Below are positions 35,725-45,357 of a DNA stretch of 64,000 nucleotides, in pieces (the stretch's first letter is position 1; the number at the start of each line of letters is the position of its first letter). The DNA is taken from positions 1 through 64,000 of the forward strand of contig NZ_QRGR01000025.1 of the NCBI RefSeq assembly GCF_003367245.1. Reading direction: 5' to 3'. The notes beneath the pieces are model-generated. The model had not been told where the DNA came from, made no database searches, and was given only the letters and a program-made list of their open reading frames with translations. The DNA is from Pontibacter diazotrophicus (lineage in GTDB: Bacteria; Bacteroidota; Bacteroidia; Cytophagales; Hymenobacteraceae). The position numbers and the translations under genes are program-made.

Positions 35725-36028
35725 TTTCGGCTTGTTTTTAGTCCTTTCTGGTTCTTTCTAAGGCTTGCTGGAGCCTTGCTGAGGCTTGCTGGAGCCTTGG
35801 CGGCTCAGCAACAGGTACAATGAAAGACTGCAGCATGACTGTTCACAGCCGGTTATGGCGGGAATCGACGTATTCTACCGCTCAATAGCTTCTTTTACTC
35901 CTGCCGAGCGCCGCTTTTGATGTGTGGTGTTGTGTCCCTTTTGTAGGCACAGTACTGCACAGCAGGAGGTGCGGTTAAAGCAGCGGCACTTTTTGCCTCT
36001 TGCCGCATCGCCTGGCTTTCAGCCGAAC

Positions 36029-36061
36029 AAGAAAGGCTGCCTTTATCGGGCAGCCTTTCTT
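36029..36061. terminator. 13-bp perfect hairpin
   Basis: AAGAAAGGCTGCC and GGCAGCCTTTCTT flank TTTATCG. A run of T is part of the arm on each side, so it could terminate transcription in both directions. No credible gene ends nearby. Confidence 0.5.
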
Positions 36062-36205
36062 GTTACAAAGCTAAAGTCCGCAGGGACCATTTATGATGAA
36101 AAGAGCATCCTGCTCTTGAGGCGCGCAAGGTAGTCAATATTCATATTTCCAAGCATATCACCGGTAGCTTCTTAAGAAATTTACCCGGTGTGCGCTTAGT
36201 GCTGC

Positions 36206-36296
36206 CATGTTGCAGTTGTATTGCAAGCATGTTGCTCTCATGTTGCTGCTATGTTGCTGCATGTTGCTCTCATGTTGCTCTCATGTTGCTGCGGTC
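36206..36296. repeat. Variable tandem repeat of ATGTTGCT(CTC/GCT)
   Basis: Repeated ATGTTGCTCTC and ATGTTGCTGCT units of 8-11 bp. Downstream is a diverged copy of the segment that follows the 35636 array (CTGTTTTTAG, GCCTTGGCGACTCAGAAACA, TTTCACAGCCGATTAT). The two arrays with their tails are paralogous elements whose core repeats have drifted. Confidence 0.7.
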
Positions 36297-36532
36297 TGTT
36301 TTTAGCTCTCAAAAAGCCTTTCTAAACTGTTCATTTGCCTTGGCGACTCAGAAACAGGCGCAGTAAAAGGCCGCAAAACAAGCTTTCACAGCCGATTATC
36401 ACAAAATTTGAAGCATTCACTCGTTTAAACCGCTGTTTTCAGCTCATTCAATGCGCTGCGTTAAGGAAAAAGCCGCAGAAGCAGGGATAATAATTCCGGC
36501 CTGGGCAGAATTGAGCTGCCGCGACTCTAACT

Positions 36533-37105
36533 TCACACTGCTTCACCTGTGCTTTGGATATAGCGGTAGCAGGTGGCCCTGCCGATGCTCAGTATCTTGG
36601 CTATCTCCTCCACGGTCTTTGTTCCGGAGTCGAAGAGTATCCTGGCTGACTTTGCCTTCTCCAAGGCTGCCTTTGAAAGGCCTGTGGGTCTGCCGCCCTT
36701 CTTTCCCCTGGCATTGGCTGAATCAAGTCCTGCCTTTGTTCTTTCGCGGATGATTTCCCGCTCAAACTCTGCCAATGAGGCGAAGATGTTGAAGGTGAAC
36801 CTGCCGGTGGGCGTGGCCGTGTTGATGCCGTCCTGCAGGCTCACAAACTCCACCCCTCTCTCCTTGAACTCCGACACCAGGTCTATCAGGTCCCGCAGCG
36901 AGCGACCCAGCCTATCCAGTTTCCAAACCACTACTGTGTCGCCGCTCCTAAGCTGGTTTATCATCTTCTCCAGCTCCGGGCGCTCCTTGCTCTTTCCGGA
37001 TTTCTTCTCTCTGAATATCTGTCCGCACCCGTGTTGGGTGAGGGCGTCAAGCTGCAGCTCCAGCTTCTGGTCCTGGGTGGAGACCCGGGCGTATCCTATC
37101 TTCAT
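36533..37105 (-). CDS. Serine recombinase of the resolvase/invertase family
   Basis: 190 aa, standard size. The catalytic domain starts MKIGYARVSTQDQKLELQLD with nucleophile Ser9; VVWKLDRLGRSLRDLIDLV and FNIFASLAEFEREIIRERT hold the conserved Arg residues; the C-terminal HTH is FDSGTKTVEEIAKILSIGRA. It probably resolves multimers or inverts or excises a segment. A candidate res site lies directly upstream. It borders the defence island at 37.5 kb. Confidence 0.95.
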   Translation of the reverse strand: MKIGYARVSTQDQKLELQLDALTQHGCGQIFREKKSGKSKERPELEKMINQLRSGDTVVVWKLDRLGRSLRDLIDLVSEFKERGVEFVSLQDGINTATPTGRFTFNIFASLAEFEREIIRERTKAGLDSANARGKKGGRPTGLSKAALEKAKSARILFDSGTKTVEEIAKILSIGRATCYRYIQSTGEAV

Positions 37106-37170
37106 AAATGTCTCATAAACTCATCTCAAAAATAAAAAAAGATTTTGATTTTTGAGACGGCAAAATGAGA
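37106..37170. promoter_or_regulatory. Candidate res site of the serine recombinase
   Basis: ATCTCAAAAAT (37123-37133) and ATTTTTGAGA (37147-37156) form a 10-bp inverted repeat, with further half-sites TGTCTCATAAA and AAATGAGACG outside. The clustered inverted TCTCA/TGAGA half-sites upstream of the gene are as expected for a res site and autoregulation. The rest of the interval to 37560 shows no gene. Confidence 0.55.
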
Positions 37171-37560
37171 CGCCATACAGGCTCCAGGGGCAGATACCGC
37201 TGCAGGTTCCACGATCTCAAAATTCCCTCGTATTCTGGGATAGCTTATTTCAGGAGAAGACATCAGTAAGGATGTTCTCACTTCTCATGTAGTGTTTTTC
37301 CCTAGGAACAACTGCTCCATCGACACAAGGGACATATATAGTTTTAGTGGTTAAGGCCTCTTTATTAGTGGCAAACTCACCTGCATAGGCAACGGGCTTT
37401 CATTTATCTACTCACAGCTGAAGACAGCAGCAAGTACAGGTCTATCTTATACAATTCTGCAAATATTTTAAGAAATTAATATTTTCATAGGAAGCTTGAG
37501 TCTTAATTTATTTAAATTGTATTGTTAATAGGTTATATTCATTCTTTACCTCGACAATAC

Positions 37561-39690
37561 ATGAAAACTCTCTTGTCTGTGATCCGCTGGGTATTTGGCT
37601 TGTTCTTTGGGATGGGAGCAATTGGCGGATTTATGAGTGGTGACATCATAGCAGCTTTGTTTGTTTTAACTATTGCGCTACTACTGTTGCCTCCAGTTAC
37701 TAAAGCACTATTCAGGAATAGAAACTCATTTCGAAATATTTCTCAAGGCAAAGGGGTTTCTGTTGTTCCAACTGCTGCCACGGCTCCTGTAATGCAGCCT
37801 ATGAGTAAGGCTGAACAAGCACCGAAATTTCAAAAGCCTAGTGTAAGAGAAGTTAACAGGTATATGAATGAGCGTAGCAGAAGTATAGTAGATTCTAGTA
37901 TCATTGATGTAACAGGGCAATCATATCGAATTCCCGACCAACAACCGAAATCTGCGATAAGTGAATCAGACAGGGGAGTACCATATTGGGCGCATCAGTA
38001 TGTCTACTCATATGCAGAGCTGAACAGCGCAAGTGCTGCGCAAAGTAACTTCTATCAGCGATTTAAAGCCTCTTTTCTAAATGGTGTGTATCTTGACTTG
38101 GAGGGCAACACGAACTATGCCTTCATTTTGCTTTTTGATCTTTTAAACAAAGATTATGAAAAGCATAAGGACATCGAGAAGTTAGAAGGACAACTTGATG
38201 CCTTAGGTGAGCACTACCCGAAAACAAGGTCATATGCAAATTCCTTTCTGATTCAGAAAATGGAAGCCGCAGGAGATATTCATGGGGTAGATCGGCGTAG
38301 AATGGCGCAATACAGCCACTATTCCTATCAAAGCAGCTACGATCAGGATCAATGGAAGCTGGGCACCCAATATAAGGCAAAGCTTGGTTTGGCAGAAGAT
38401 GAAATCAGCCTGCTGAACAAACTCTGGAATCCGGGCAATACTTTCTGTAACAATGAATTTTGCCTGGTAGAGGTAATGAAGCTTTACTTAGCAACGCTTA
38501 AAATATTTGAAAGTCAATGTATTTTAGAGAGCACCACTCTAGAGCAGGAGTTCAAAGCTGTTGCAGATGTGGTAGCCCGAAAATATTTCAAATACCGTTC
38601 AAACTCAAATAACTACAAGTACAGTTTAGGATCGGTAGCGCACGAACTCTACACCACGGTATTTAAGCATTGTGAAAACGCTGTCCGGGAGCATTACAGC
38701 CATAAGCGCAAGGTCAGTACAGAAACCGTTTATCATTCAAAACCAGAAGTAGCAGCTGTCTTCGAAGAAAAGATCACCTCCCGAATCAATGCCATTCTCC
38801 CTAAACTACTTCCTAGTGTAAGCATACCGGATATACCTACAGAGATAGAGTTGAATGCCCAAAATACCGGCAGGTGGAAGACAAAATTCGAGGAGCTTAC
38901 TATCAATTTTAAGGCAAGGGACGGAAAGCAGTTCATTCAAGACATCATCCAGTTAGGCGAGTACAATAAAAAGAATCCGTCACTGGAAAACATCTTCTTC
39001 GAAGCATCCAAATTCATCGCTAAAACAGATCGCGAGGCGGCGTTGGTTCTTTACGTGCACTATCTATACCACGACCTGCATTCAGCAACCTTTAACAACA
39101 AGCAGCTGGCCAAGACGCTCCAGAAGAACTTATTTCAAACGGAACAGCAACTCACTGATTTCACAACGATCATTCAGGAGCTAATACAGGGGCGGGACCT
39201 GGAAAAAGCAGTTGGGGCTGTCGCCGGAATCTTCACGCCAAAGCGCAAGAAAATAGAACTCAATCGAGCTGCAATTAATGAAGTGCAGCAGCAACATGCC
39301 GGCACGGTTGAATTGCTCAATGATTACCTGCAAGAGGAAGAAGAGCCGCAGCAAAACGCTGAAAATGTGGGAGTGGAAAACTTAGGAGAAGGGGAAGTAA
39401 CATTTGAAAACCTGCTGCTACAAGCTAAGGGTTCAGATGGCTTTTTCATTGAAGAGGTCCTGTTAAACGATGCGCAGTGTGAGTTGCTTCAGCTTTTCGC
39501 TTCTAATAGCTTTACGATAGCTCAACAGGAGGTGGAGGCTTTCGCTAGGATGAATAACCTGATGCGCAACCAGCTAATCGATAGCATAAATGAGTGCTGC
39601 TATGAGCAGTTAGACGATGTGCTGATCGAAGAAGACGGCGAGTATTATACGATCTATGAAAACTACTTTCAACAACTTATAAAGAAATGA
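37561..39690 (+). CDS. sngA: Shango-like SngA: TerB-domain membrane-anchored protein
   Basis: 709 aa from ATG at 37561. Two N-terminal transmembrane helices (SVIRWVFGLFFGMGAIGGF and a second to about residue 50) are followed by a linker and a TerB-N-like domain (YWAHQYVYSYAELN, FLNGVYLDLEGNTNYAFILL). The C-terminal third contains a TerB-C-like helical region, with EEVLLNDAQCELLQLFASNS and VLIEEDGEYYTIYENYF at the end. Order TerB protein, ATPase, helicase with overlapping stops matches the Shango anti-phage system as I know it. TerB may be the membrane-associated sensor; that role is inferred. Confidence 0.75.
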   Translation: MKTLLSVIRWVFGLFFGMGAIGGFMSGDIIAALFVLTIALLLLPPVTKALFRNRNSFRNISQGKGVSVVPTAATAPVMQPMSKAEQAPKFQKPSVREVNRYMNERSRSIVDSSIIDVTGQSYRIPDQQPKSAISESDRGVPYWAHQYVYSYAELNSASAAQSNFYQRFKASFLNGVYLDLEGNTNYAFILLFDLLNKDYEKHKDIEKLEGQLDALGEHYPKTRSYANSFLIQKMEAAGDIHGVDRRRMAQYSHYSYQSSYDQDQWKLGTQYKAKLGLAEDEISLLNKLWNPGNTFCNNEFCLVEVMKLYLATLKIFESQCILESTTLEQEFKAVADVVARKYFKYRSNSNNYKYSLGSVAHELYTTVFKHCENAVREHYSHKRKVSTETVYHSKPEVAAVFEEKITSRINAILPKLLPSVSIPDIPTEIELNAQNTGRWKTKFEELTINFKARDGKQFIQDIIQLGEYNKKNPSLENIFFEASKFIAKTDREAALVLYVHYLYHDLHSATFNNKQLAKTLQKNLFQTEQQLTDFTTIIQELIQGRDLEKAVGAVAGIFTPKRKKIELNRAAINEVQQQHAGTVELLNDYLQEEEEPQQNAENVGVENLGEGEVTFENLLLQAKGSDGFFIEEVLLNDAQCELLQLFASNSFTIAQQEVEAFARMNNLMRNQLIDSINECCYEQLDDVLIEEDGEYYTIYENYFQQLIKK

Positions 39691-41012
39691 CAGATAACAT
39701 CAAACCAAAGGAAGCCACCGCGATTGTTAATTCGCTCCTGGGTGGGGTCGTTCCTAAAATAGGCGTACAGCACATTACAGTTGGAAGGTCACCTGAAATC
39801 GAGGCGTTCATCAACTCACTGGAAGACGTAAAGAACGGGCACAGCATGGTCAAATTCTGGATCGGTGATTTCGGGTCCGGGAAGTCCTTTATGATGCACC
39901 TTTTAAACACGGTCGCGCTAAAGCAGAAGTTTGTAGTGGCCAATGCCGATTTCACACCTGACAACAGGCTTTACTCCAATGATGGAAAGGCCGTAGCGCT
40001 GTACTCGGCTATCATGGATAACATTGCCATCCAGACGAAACCGGAGGGCGGCGCGCTGGCCACGCTTCTGGAGAAGTGGATTGAGCAGGTGGTTTCCAAA
40101 ACGGCACAGGAAGAAGGCATCCCGCTGACTGCGATCAGGGATGAGCAGCACATGCCCCTGATTCAGCGCAGCATTATGAAGACCATAAATGAAATCACGG
40201 ATGTGGGCGGTTTTGATTTCGGAGTGGTTGTCATGAAGTACTATGAGGGCTACATCAGCGATAACGAGCAGCTGCGCCGGAGTGCATTGAAATGGCTGAA
40301 GGGAGAGTATCGCACCAAAACAGAGGCTCGGCAGGACTTGGGGGTACGCGAGATTATAAATGATCTGAACTACTATGACATGCTCAAGAACTTCTGTAGG
40401 CTGTTTGTTAGCATGGGCTACAGTGGATTCATGATCAACCTGGATGAGGCGATAAACCTTTATAAAATATCCACCTCCGTGATGCGGGAGAAAAATTACG
40501 AGAAGATCCTGACTATTTACAATGACTGCTTCCAGGGTAAGGTTAGCAACTTCTTTATAAACTTCGCAGGCACCAATGAGGTGCTGGAGAATGAGCGCAG
40601 GGGGCTGTTCAGCTACCATGCTCTTAAGTCAAGGTTGGAGACGAATAAGTTCGAGACGCTTCAAATAAGGGATTTCTCGCAGCCAGTCATTCGCCTGATG
40701 CCACTTGACCACAATGAAATCTTTGTGTTGCTCAAGAAGCTGAAGGTCATCTTTGATCTCAACTACAAAGTGAATCTTGAGGTTTCAGACGATGAGATCC
40801 ACCAGTTCATGGAAGAGATGTTCAACAAGCCTGGGGCTAGCGAGTTCCTTACGCCCCGTGAGGTGATCCGTGACTTCCTGAACATACTAAGCATTATCCG
40901 TCAGAACCCTGGCATTGATAAGAAGCAGCTGTTCGGTGAGATAGAGATACGCGACGAACGTCCTGACGAGTCAGCAGTAGATAGTCTGGTGGACGGTATA
41001 GAAGTACTGTAA
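39687..41012 (+). CDS. sngB: Shango-like SngB: DUF2791-type P-loop ATPase
   Basis: 441 aa. Start ATGA overlaps the sngA stop, indicating coupling. Walker A is GDFGSGKS at residues 60-67 and Walker B-like MINLDEAINLY near 250; the family signature VKFWIGDFGSGKSFMMHLLN resembles the BREX ATP-binding DUF2791 proteins. ATPases of this type partner with a helicase and a TerB protein in Shango. The C-terminal half is a helical AAA+ lid-like region (DDEIHQFMEEMFNKPGASEF). Confidence 0.8.
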   Translation: MTDNIKPKEATAIVNSLLGGVVPKIGVQHITVGRSPEIEAFINSLEDVKNGHSMVKFWIGDFGSGKSFMMHLLNTVALKQKFVVANADFTPDNRLYSNDGKAVALYSAIMDNIAIQTKPEGGALATLLEKWIEQVVSKTAQEEGIPLTAIRDEQHMPLIQRSIMKTINEITDVGGFDFGVVVMKYYEGYISDNEQLRRSALKWLKGEYRTKTEARQDLGVREIINDLNYYDMLKNFCRLFVSMGYSGFMINLDEAINLYKISTSVMREKNYEKILTIYNDCFQGKVSNFFINFAGTNEVLENERRGLFSYHALKSRLETNKFETLQIRDFSQPVIRLMPLDHNEIFVLLKKLKVIFDLNYKVNLEVSDDEIHQFMEEMFNKPGASEFLTPREVIRDFLNILSIIRQNPGIDKKQLFGEIEIRDERPDESAVDSLVDGIEVL

Positions 41013-43165
41013 TGGCTTACGAGCTGCTGTCGGAGCCTATACGCCGTTACGTCCGAGATAAGCGTTGGGAGTCGCTGCGCCCGATTCAGGGAGCTGCGAT
41101 ACAACACATCATATCCACCGACTACAACTTCATCCTGGCATCAAGAACGGCCTCCGGTAAGACGGAGGCTGCTTTCCTTCCTATACTTTCCAAAGTGGAC
41201 TTTCGTGAGCCAGGCGTACAGGTACTGTACATTTCACCCCTCATCGCCCTGATCAATGACCAGTTTCACCGGGTAGAGGAGCTGTGCAAGTACCTGGATG
41301 TGAAGGTAACCAAGTGGCACGGGGAGGCTAACCGCACGGAGAAGAAAAAGCTGGTGCAAGCTCCGGAGGGGATTGTGCTGATCACACCGGAGTCGCTGGA
41401 GGCGATGTTTGTGAATGCCCCTTACAGCGTAAAAGCTCTGTTCTCCAAGCTTAGGTACGTAGTGATTGACGAGATTCACTCCTTCCTTGGCACGGATCGC
41501 GGCATTCACCTAAAGTCGATCCTTTCGCGCCTAAGTAAAGTTAGCTCTTCTAAGTGCTGTATCGTCGGCTTGTCGGCTACCATTGGCGATTACTCCGAGG
41601 CAAAGAGGTTCACTGGCGACGAGTACAACACAAAGGTGCTGCTGGATAAAACTGCCAAAGAAATGCTGACCTCCTTCCGGTACCATCAAGGAGCTACTGT
41701 TGAACTGCCGCTAGAGTTAATAAAGGACCTCTATAAGCAGACGTATGATCATAAGGTTCTCATATTCCCCAACAGCCGTGGCCGGGCAGAGGAGATTGCC
41801 GTGAAGCTCAAGCGGATTTCGGAAAAAGTGAATGGTCACGCGAACTATTTCTCACACCACTCTTCCGTGGACAAAGAAGTGAGGGAGTATGTGGAGCACT
41901 TTGCAAAGCATAACCAGCGGCAGAGCTTTTGTATTTCCTGCACATCCACGCTGGAACTAGGCATTGACATCGGCTCGGTAGACAAGGTCGTTCAAGTGGA
42001 TGCAACAAACTCGATTGCTTCCCTGATCCAGCGGGTGGGCAGAAGCGGCAGAAGAGAAGGCGGGAAGAGCCAGCTTCTGCTTTATGCCACTGATAAGTGG
42101 AGCCTACTGCAGTCCCTGGCCTGCTGGCTACTCTACCAGGAAGGATATATTGAACCTGTAAAGACCGCAGAAAAGCCTTTTGACCTGGCGCTCCACCAAG
42201 CCCTTTCCATCGTAAAGGAAACCTCTGGCTGCACCAGGAAGGAACTGGTCAGCAGGCTACGGGAAAACTTTGCTTTCCAGGCGATCGGAGAGGCAGAGAC
42301 TCATGAGATCATTCAGGAGCTGGTGGATAATGACTGGCTAGAACTGCTGCACCGGGAATTGATCATCGGCGTTGAGGGCGAGAAAGTAGTTAACTCCCGT
42401 GAGTTCTACAGCGTGTTTAAGTCGGAACCTAGCTATAAAGTGATGCATTCGGGCAAAGCGATAGGAGAGATTCCACTCACAGAACAAGTGAGAGAAGACG
42501 AGAATATCCTGCTGGCAGCCAAGGTCTGGAAGATAAAGTATGTAGACTTCAAATCGAAAAAGATTGAAGTGGCCCCCACTGCTGACGGCAAGAAGCCCCT
42601 CTTCCTAGGAAGGGGAGGCACTGTGGACGCAAAAGTACGGGAGAAGATGCTTCAGGTGCTGCTTGCGGAAACAGTTTACCCTGAAATGGATGAGCAGAGT
42701 CAGGAGGTAATTACAGAACTGCGCAAGGATTTCGCTGTCTTTCCACTTGGCAACTGTGCCGTGGAGCGGCCTGTGCTGACAAAAGACAGCGAGATAATCC
42801 TGTATACTTTCACTGGCACAAAGGTTAACAGAAGCATTGCTTTCCTGCTTAATTCCCTTGACTTAACGTACAACTATGACGAGCATAGCAGCAGCTTTGC
42901 CTTTTCTGTTGCCCTAAATCTACTGCCTGACTTAATTGAACAGCTGCTTCTCTTTATTGATGATGTGGACTTTCACCTGGAACAGGCCGTGCAGGAAAAT
43001 GAGTCATTGCTGGATTTTTCTAAATGGGGAGGAATGCTGCCGATCAAGTTCAAAACAGCCGTTCTTAAGGATAGATACTACGATTTCGGAGCGGCGCGCC
43101 AACTACTGAGCAGCGTGAAGCTCGTTAGTAATAACACGCCCGCTTCTGTTTCGCTTACCGCTTGA
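41012..43165 (+). CDS. sngC: Shango-like SngC: Lhr-type DEAD/DEAH helicase
   Basis: 717 aa; TAATG overlap with sngB. Superfamily 2 motifs are complete: SRTASGKTEAAFLP (~44-57), VVIDEIHSFLG (DEIH, ~150), GLSATIGD (III), STLELGIDIGSVDKVVQVDA (V) and QRVGRSGRR (VI). An Lhr-like winged helix and long C-terminal domain follow (from about 360). It translocates on nucleic acid using ATP. With SngA and SngB it forms a complete operon. The last ~250 residues are system-specific and unrecognised. Confidence 0.85.
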   Translation: MAYELLSEPIRRYVRDKRWESLRPIQGAAIQHIISTDYNFILASRTASGKTEAAFLPILSKVDFREPGVQVLYISPLIALINDQFHRVEELCKYLDVKVTKWHGEANRTEKKKLVQAPEGIVLITPESLEAMFVNAPYSVKALFSKLRYVVIDEIHSFLGTDRGIHLKSILSRLSKVSSSKCCIVGLSATIGDYSEAKRFTGDEYNTKVLLDKTAKEMLTSFRYHQGATVELPLELIKDLYKQTYDHKVLIFPNSRGRAEEIAVKLKRISEKVNGHANYFSHHSSVDKEVREYVEHFAKHNQRQSFCISCTSTLELGIDIGSVDKVVQVDATNSIASLIQRVGRSGRREGGKSQLLLYATDKWSLLQSLACWLLYQEGYIEPVKTAEKPFDLALHQALSIVKETSGCTRKELVSRLRENFAFQAIGEAETHEIIQELVDNDWLELLHRELIIGVEGEKVVNSREFYSVFKSEPSYKVMHSGKAIGEIPLTEQVREDENILLAAKVWKIKYVDFKSKKIEVAPTADGKKPLFLGRGGTVDAKVREKMLQVLLAETVYPEMDEQSQEVITELRKDFAVFPLGNCAVERPVLTKDSEIILYTFTGTKVNRSIAFLLNSLDLTYNYDEHSSSFAFSVALNLLPDLIEQLLLFIDDVDFHLEQAVQENESLLDFSKWGGMLPIKFKTAVLKDRYYDFGAARQLLSSVKLVSNNTPASVSLTA

Positions 43166-43242
43166 AGTCAATTTCTATGTAACTCTGCAACAATTATCCC
43201 AGCATCCCTTGCGCCTTTCTGTGCATCGGTGTAATATTAGGC

Positions 43243-44847
43243 ATGACAGACATTGAACTTAGCGGTACCTACCGATCCTGGTTTGGGGAACTAAAAAGCA
43301 AGATACAGACCGCGCAGCTCAAGGCGGCGGTAAGGGTAAATACGGAGCTTATCCTAGTGTACTGGCAGCTTGGAAAGGCCATTGTGGAGAAGCAACAGGA
43401 GGCCAACTGGGGGGATACTCTGATTGAGCAGCTATCCAATGACCTCAGCAGCGCGTTTCCGGAGATGAAGGGATTCTCCCGAACCAATCTCTTCTACATC
43501 AAGAAGTGGTACCTATTTTACAGCCGTGAGCGAGACTTAGTGCCTCAGCTTGTAGGCCAGTTGCGTGATATTCCTCATCTGGACGCTACACAGGAATTAG
43601 TCCCACAAGCTGTGGGACTAATTCCTTGGGGACATAATCGTGAAATCGTCACCAAGTGCTCTAATATTAAGGAAGCACTCTTCTACGTCAGCGAAACAAT
43701 CCGCCATGGCTGGTCACGCGCAATGCTGCTGCATCAGTTGGAGAGCAGGCTGTTTCAGAGGCAGGGGCAGGCGCAGAATAACTTCGCCCTGACGCTTCCC
43801 AAGCCACAAGCCGACTTGGCCATCGAGACGCTCAAGAACCCCTATAACTTTGATTTCCTGACCCTGGGACCGGAGGCACGTGAAAGGGATTTGGAGAATG
43901 CGCTGGCGAATCAGGTAACAAAGTTCCTGCTGGAGCTAGGGCAAGGATTTGCCTACATGGGCAGGCAATACCGCTTGAACATCGATGGAGATGATTTCTA
44001 CCTGGACATACTGCTCTATCACACTAAGCTGCGCTGTCACGTTGTAGTGGAACTGAAGGTAACGGAGTTTCAGCCGGAGTTCGCAGGAAAGCTGAACTTC
44101 TACCTCAATGCGGTGGATGCGCAGCTGCGGCAGCCGGACGACAACCCAAGTATCGGCATCCTGCTTTGCAAAACCCCTAATAAGGTGGTGGTGGAGTACT
44201 CGCTGAAGAACATGTCTGCCCCGCTGGGGGTGGCAGAGTACCAGGTGCTGCACGCGGTTCCGGAGGACCTGAAGGGAGAGCTGCCGACGATTGAGGCTCT
44301 GGAGCAGGAGCTGGAGAAGGAGATAGATACTCCTGAGAAGCCACTGGATCAAAAGCTCAAGAAGCTAAAGGATCTGCTTAAGTCAGTAAACAGGGAGGAG
44401 GTAAAGAAAGGCAAGGACAAGGAATCTGTCACTGTTCTTTTTGACAAGGTACTGCCCAAATTGGCAACTAGGATAACTGAAGGGCTGAAAGAAGTAACGC
44501 CTTTGTTCAGTGACTTTGGGTTGATGAAATCCGTAAATCATACCTCCAAAGTCGACTACACAACTGAGGAGTTGGAAGCAGTTTTACAGAGGGAAAACGT
44601 TCATCAAATCGGACTAACCCTACGCCTAGAAGGCTTTAAAAAGGCTGGCACAAAAGCGTTCGGGCTATCAAAAGACTTGGTCTTCACATTAGAAGCTTAT
44701 AAGTATGAGGTAGGGTCCGAAAGGCATCATGCGTGGCTGGAAAAGCTTTATCACCAGGAGTGGACGGACGAAGAACTTCAGGACCTGGCAGACAGATGGT
44801 GCGAGGAAGTGGTAGAGCACATTGCGCAGCGGCTTGAGAACATATAA
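43243..44847 (+). CDS. YhcG/DUF1016-family PDDEXK nuclease with C-terminal extension
   Basis: 534 aa; usual YhcG proteins are ~350 aa. The N-terminal DUF1016 helical domain (ILVYWQLGKAIVEKQQEANW, FPEMKGFSRTNLFYIKKWYL) precedes the nuclease core: DDFYLDILLYHTKLRCHVVV (Asp near 252), ELKVTEFQPEFAGKLNFYL. From about residue 355 an acidic/basic linker leads to a helical domain (TEELEAVLQRENVHQIGLTL, LRLEGFKKAGTKAFGLSK) ending in RWCEEVVEHIAQRLENI. It lies 77 bp after sngC and ends 24 bp before the convergent JAB gene. It may be an extra effector of the island. Confidence 0.9.
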   Translation: MTDIELSGTYRSWFGELKSKIQTAQLKAAVRVNTELILVYWQLGKAIVEKQQEANWGDTLIEQLSNDLSSAFPEMKGFSRTNLFYIKKWYLFYSRERDLVPQLVGQLRDIPHLDATQELVPQAVGLIPWGHNREIVTKCSNIKEALFYVSETIRHGWSRAMLLHQLESRLFQRQGQAQNNFALTLPKPQADLAIETLKNPYNFDFLTLGPEARERDLENALANQVTKFLLELGQGFAYMGRQYRLNIDGDDFYLDILLYHTKLRCHVVVELKVTEFQPEFAGKLNFYLNAVDAQLRQPDDNPSIGILLCKTPNKVVVEYSLKNMSAPLGVAEYQVLHAVPEDLKGELPTIEALEQELEKEIDTPEKPLDQKLKKLKDLLKSVNREEVKKGKDKESVTVLFDKVLPKLATRITEGLKEVTPLFSDFGLMKSVNHTSKVDYTTEELEAVLQRENVHQIGLTLRLEGFKKAGTKAFGLSKDLVFTLEAYKYEVGSERHHAWLEKLYHQEWTDEELQDLADRWCEEVVEHIAQRLENI

Positions 44848-44871
44848 AAAGACAGCGTTACCTTATAAATT

Positions 44872-45357
44872 CTAGAGTGCCGACAGAACTGTATGAACTA
44901 TCTTTGCGCGATAAAGATACACTTCCCCGTGTAAACCCTCTAAAGGAGAACCGCCAACAATCAGGAGCAGGGGCGTACGGGCACCATACAGTCGCTTTAA
45001 AGCAAACTTCTGCATCTGCTTTGAGTCTACAGCACTCGGATGAGGAGTGGATGATGGGTGACTGTGCCACTCGCCTACATAGTGCAACAACGGATCTATC
45101 TTTTTGGCATCTGCTAAGGCTTCGGATATACCTTCAGTTCCCCTCACAAAAGAGGTAAGGCCATGCTCTGAGTTGACTGGAGCAGGGGTCGCGATGGAAA
45201 TTGTTGCCATACGAAGGTTACTGCCGTAATGACCTATCAGAACACCACCCGTTTCTAAGGGGTGGTATCGGGAAATATCATCCTTGATAACATCGAGTGC
45301 TTCATTCAGGAAATGGGCACAGTATTTCCCGTCAGAAGAGCCGAATAAATGGTTCAT
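44872..45357 (-). CDS. JAB/Mov34 isopeptidase, Cap3-like
   Basis: 161 aa. JAMM zinc site is complete: Glu35 in ETGG, HSH at 98-100, Ser108 and Asp111 (GEWHSHPSSTPHPSAVD). The size and JAMM spacing match Cap3 peptidases that remove E2/E1-conjugated proteins in type II CBASS. Its ATG overlaps the stop of the E2-E1 gene by 4 bp (ATGA). Expected role: process the C-terminus of the conjugated protein or deconjugate it; the candidate substrate is the DUF1508 protein encoded first in the operon. Confidence 0.9.
   Translation of the reverse strand: MNHLFGSSDGKYCAHFLNEALDVIKDDISRYHPLETGGVLIGHYGSNLRMATISIATPAPVNSEHGLTSFVRGTEGISEALADAKKIDPLLHYVGEWHSHPSSTPHPSAVDSKQMQKFALKRLYGARTPLLLIVGGSPLEGLHGEVYLYRAKIVHTVLSAL

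Noticed and set aside
35560..35823. 87-codon protein with Leu/Ala/Cys repeats
   Set aside because: It is only the translation of a DNA tandem repeat, with no ribosome-binding site or non-repetitive domain of its own.
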